Below, in pieces: positions 6,847 to 8,354 of a stretch of 8,354 nucleotides of DNA. The DNA lies in assembly GCA_021160185.1 (NCBI GenBank), contig JAGHDA010000137.1, positions 1 to 8,354 of the forward strand, given 5' to 3'. Below the pieces are notes generated by a model. It was not told the origin of the DNA and ran no database searches. It saw only the letters and a list, made by a program, of their open reading frames with translations. The translations under genes were made by a program, and so were the position numbers. Every line of letters starts with the position of its first letter. The first letter of the stretch is position 1. This stretch comes from Verrucomicrobiota bacterium. Its GTDB lineage: Bacteria > Verrucomicrobiota > Verrucomicrobiia > Limisphaerales > CAZBKV01.

Positions 6847-6870
6847 CCGACTCGGCGCGCGCCGAATCGG
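6847..6870. promoter_or_regulatory. 24-base near-perfect palindrome upstream of corA
   Basis: The 14-base core TCGGCGCGCGCCGA (6852-6865) is perfectly self-complementary. After one mismatched pair (C6851/A6866), the symmetry resumes as CCGA (6847-6850) and TCGG (6867-6870). This gives 11 of 12 paired positions with no loop. It lies between divergent genes, so terminator function is unlikely. It sits 66 bases before the corA start, next to a weak promoter-like pair, and could be an operator or a structured leader element. Confidence 0.5.
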
Positions 6871-6871
6871 C

Positions 6872-6899
6872 TTGTTCCAAGCTCGGGGAGACTTACACT
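6872..6899 (+). promoter_or_regulatory. Weak sigma70-like promoter candidate for corA
   Basis: TTGTTC (6872-6877) and TACACT (6894-6899) are separated by 16 bases and match 3 of 6 and 4 of 6 consensus positions. The position, 36 bases before the corA ATG and directly after the palindrome, is suitable. The match is poor and could be chance. Confidence 0.2.
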
Positions 6900-6935
6900 G
6901 GCCTCGGCTTGCGAAGACGCGGTAGGCGGCGGCGT

Positions 6936-7934
6936 ATGGTTCGATCCTTTGCGTTCACAACTCAGGGGCGTCTGCATACGCAGGAGATTGAGGCGTTTCT
7001 TATGCCCACTCTCCTGGCGGACACCAATTTATTCCTTTGGGTGGACCTGGAGGACCCGACTCCGGAGGAGACGCGGTTCTATCTGGAGGAGGTGTTCCAT
7101 TTCCATCCGCTTTCCATTGAGGATTGCGTGGTGGAGAATTCCTCGCCGAAAGTCGAGGCGTATCAGCCGAAAGAGGAGGAGCTCTTCTCGCCCTATCTTT
7201 TCATTGTGATTCACGCGGTGGATTACAGCCGCAAGGAAAGAGGCTTTGCGACGAGCGAGCTGGATTTTTTTCTGGGGCGCAACTTCCTGGTCACTTACCA
7301 CGGCGCGGCCTGCCGGCCGGTGACGCTGATCGCCGAGCGGTGCGCCCGCGGGGGGCTGCAGCTCAACAAAGGGCCGGACCGCATAGCGCACTTGCTCCTG
7401 GAGGCCATTGTCGACGGCTACAAACCCGCTCTGGACGCCTTCTCTTTGGAGATCAACCAGATTGAGCATGAGGTTCTCGGCGGAGCCGAGGAGGAGGTGC
7501 TCAATCGGATCATCCAGGTGAAGAAAGACGTGCTCCAACTTCGCCAAATCATCAGTCCCCAGCGGGAAGTCCTCTGGCGCTTCGCCAACGGGGAGTTCAC
7601 GCTTATCCGTCCCAAGCTGATTCCCTATTACCGCGACGTATACGACGGCCTGTTCCAGATCTCCGAGATGGCCCAATCCTACGCCGACTCGCTGACCGGC
7701 ATCCTTCAAGTGTATCTGAATATCTCTTCCAACCGGACCGGCGAAGTGGTCAAGCTGTTGACGCTGATCACCGTGATGACCACGCCGTTGATGCTGGTGG
7801 GCACTTGGTATGGGATGAATTTCCGGCATATGCCGGAATTGGACACATGGTGGGGCTATCCGGCGGCGGGAATTTTTACGGCGCTCACCACCGGATTGAC
7901 TTTCTATTACTTCCGGAAGAAACGGTGGCTGTAA
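6936..7934 (+). CDS. corA: CorA-type magnesium/divalent-cation channel
   Basis: CorA forms a homopentameric inner-membrane channel for Mg2+ (also Co2+ and Ni2+ in some members). The 332-residue length is typical. Residues 1-265 form the cytoplasmic domain: an alpha/beta part (LFLWVDLEDPTPEE at 32-45, HPLSIEDCVVEN at 57-68) and then long helices (about 160-265) leading to the pore. Transmembrane helix 1 is about 272-291, directly followed by the selectivity motif YGMNF with GMN at 293-295 and MPEL at 299-302. Transmembrane helix 2 is about 306-325, ending with the basic tail FRKKRWL on the cytoplasmic side. The ATG at 6936 is chosen over an upstream in-frame TTG at 6804 because the 44 extra residues are Arg-rich, unlike the family, and would run through the palindrome. 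The Shine-Dalgarno sequence is weak. The PAS gene follows 20 bases downstream, so the two are probably co-transcribed. Identification is secure; the exact cation cannot be told. Confidence 0.95.
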   Translation: MVRSFAFTTQGRLHTQEIEAFLMPTLLADTNLFLWVDLEDPTPEETRFYLEEVFHFHPLSIEDCVVENSSPKVEAYQPKEEELFSPYLFIVIHAVDYSRKERGFATSELDFFLGRNFLVTYHGAACRPVTLIAERCARGGLQLNKGPDRIAHLLLEAIVDGYKPALDAFSLEINQIEHEVLGGAEEEVLNRIIQVKKDVLQLRQIISPQREVLWRFANGEFTLIRPKLIPYYRDVYDGLFQISEMAQSYADSLTGILQVYLNISSNRTGEVVKLLTLITVMTTPLMLVGTWYGMNFRHMPELDTWWGYPAAGIFTALTTGLTFYYFRKKRWL

Positions 7935-7954
7935 GGCTGGAAGCGGACACACCC

Positions 7955-8354
7955 ATGGCGGCCCGATCCAGTTTCTTCGAAAAAGTCCTCGGCCGGTTGG
8001 ACCGGCTGGACGCGGGCGAGCTGCGCCAGGTCCTTCGCCGCCTGGCGCAAGAACACAGCTTTTTCGAGACGCTCCTGGACGCTATCGGGGATGGCGTGGC
8101 GGTGGTGGATCGGGACGGGCGGCTTGCCTATTACAATCCGGCCGCGGCGCGGCTGCTGGGCATCCCGCCCGAGAGCGGCGAAGGCGAGCCGCTCCGGCGA
8201 TTTCTGCCCGCGCTTGATCTGGATGGGCTTTTGGAAGGGGCGAAAGGCCCCCACAGAGTGGTGCAGCAGGAATTGGAGGTTTCCTATCCGTGCCCCCGCT
8301 TCCTTCGCGTGGTGGTGGCGGCTTTGGATCAGCAGGCGGCGGCGGGCGGCGGGC
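7955..8354 (+). CDS. PAS-domain protein, probable sensor histidine kinase, 3'-truncated
   Basis: The frame is open from the ATG at 7955 to the right edge (133 residues, no stop in the window). Residues 1-35 are a charged, helical, cytoplasmic-looking N-terminus with no membrane segment. Residues 36-125 are a PAS domain: FFETLLDAIGDGVAVVDRDG, then LAYYNPAAARLLGI, which is the standard first half of the fold, then a strand ending LRVVVAALD. This arrangement is typical of cytoplasmic two-component histidine kinases such as NtrB-like proteins, and less often of sigma54 activators or diguanylate cyclases. The catalytic domain lies beyond the window, so kinase is an inference. GGAAG (7939-7943) precedes the ATG by 11 bases. 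The gene starts 20 bases after the corA stop, which suggests one transcript, though a functional link with cation transport is not shown. Confidence 0.75.
   Translation, partial: MAARSSFFEKVLGRLDRLDAGELRQVLRRLAQEHSFFETLLDAIGDGVAVVDRDGRLAYYNPAAARLLGIPPESGEGEPLRRFLPALDLDGLLEGAKGPHRVVQQELEVSYPCPRFLRVVVAALDQQAAAGGG

Larger units (their letters stand above)
6574..6935. other. Divergent intergenic region rich in symmetric repeats, no gene
   Basis: These 362 bases lie between the glycoside hydrolase start and the corA start. Open frames cross the region in several directions, but their translations are Arg/Pro/Ser-rich with no recognisable domain. They appear to be extensions of the flanking genes through GC-rich DNA. 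The region contains a 12-base tandem duplication (6623-6646) and three inverted repeats (6760-6781, 6794-6806, 6847-6870). The half next to the glycoside hydrolase (about 6600-6780) has the look of a dispersed intergenic repeat, which is an inference I could not test. Promoters for both neighbours should lie here. I recognise no known riboswitch, including no clear M-box ahead of corA. Confidence 0.6.

Noticed and set aside
6804..6935. N-terminal extension of CorA from the TTG at 6804
   Set aside because: The 44 residues are unlike CorA N-termini, the start codon is weak, and the frame crosses the large palindrome. The ATG at 6936 gives the family's usual length.
6870..6935. Riboswitch (M-box) in the corA leader
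   Set aside because: The space between the palindrome and the start is only about 65 bases, and I recognise no M-box helices; an M-box aptamer is considerably longer.
7029..7952. 307-codon minus-strand open frame antisense to corA
   Set aside because: The sense strand encodes CorA with the GMN motif; the antisense translation shows no family.
1..8354. CRISPR array, IS element, phage or toxin-antitoxin system
   Set aside because: No regularly spaced repeats, no transposase or integrase frame, no small paired genes; every long real frame has a metabolic, nuclease, transport or sensor identity.

Overview
The window is GC-rich bacterial DNA with densely packed genes and no plasmid, phage, IS or CRISPR signal. 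It carries a citrate synthase of the Gram-negative type, a large secreted or anchored glycoside hydrolase with a carbohydrate-binding-like front end, a two-part acetylxylan-esterase-like alpha/beta hydrolase, and few clear Shine-Dalgarno sequences. Together these point to the Planctomycetota-Verrucomicrobiota-Chlamydiota group, most likely a polysaccharide-degrading Verrucomicrobiota. This assignment is an inference from protein style; there is no rRNA or other marker gene in view.

Layout: 1-861 (+) is the C-terminal two thirds of citrate synthase (gltA), cut by the left edge. It converges with a TatD-family metal-dependent deoxyribonuclease at 872-1690 (-), only 10 bases away, and a GC-rich hairpin spans the gltA stop codon. 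A 98-base divergent gap separates tatD from a 662-residue exported alpha/beta hydrolase at 1789-3777 (+). That gene converges, with 36 bases between, on a glycoside hydrolase at 3814-6573 (-) of about 919 residues. The 362-base divergent region 6574-6935 has no convincing gene. It holds a 12-base tandem duplication and three inverted repeats, the strongest a 24-base near-perfect palindrome. A CorA-type magnesium/divalent-cation channel follows at 6936-7934 (+). Twenty bases later a PAS-domain protein, probably a sensor histidine kinase, starts at 7955 and runs off the right edge.

How they fit: citrate synthase (TCA cycle), TatD nuclease and CorA are housekeeping functions. The esterase and the glycoside hydrolase are both predicted to leave the cytoplasm and both look like polysaccharide-processing enzymes. 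They may act on the same material but do not share an operon, since they converge. corA and the PAS gene are probably co-transcribed.

I did not find a clear previously undescribed system. The items most worth a second look are the glycoside hydrolase, whose exact family I cannot place, the unusual C-terminal half of the esterase, and the palindrome-rich region upstream of corA.
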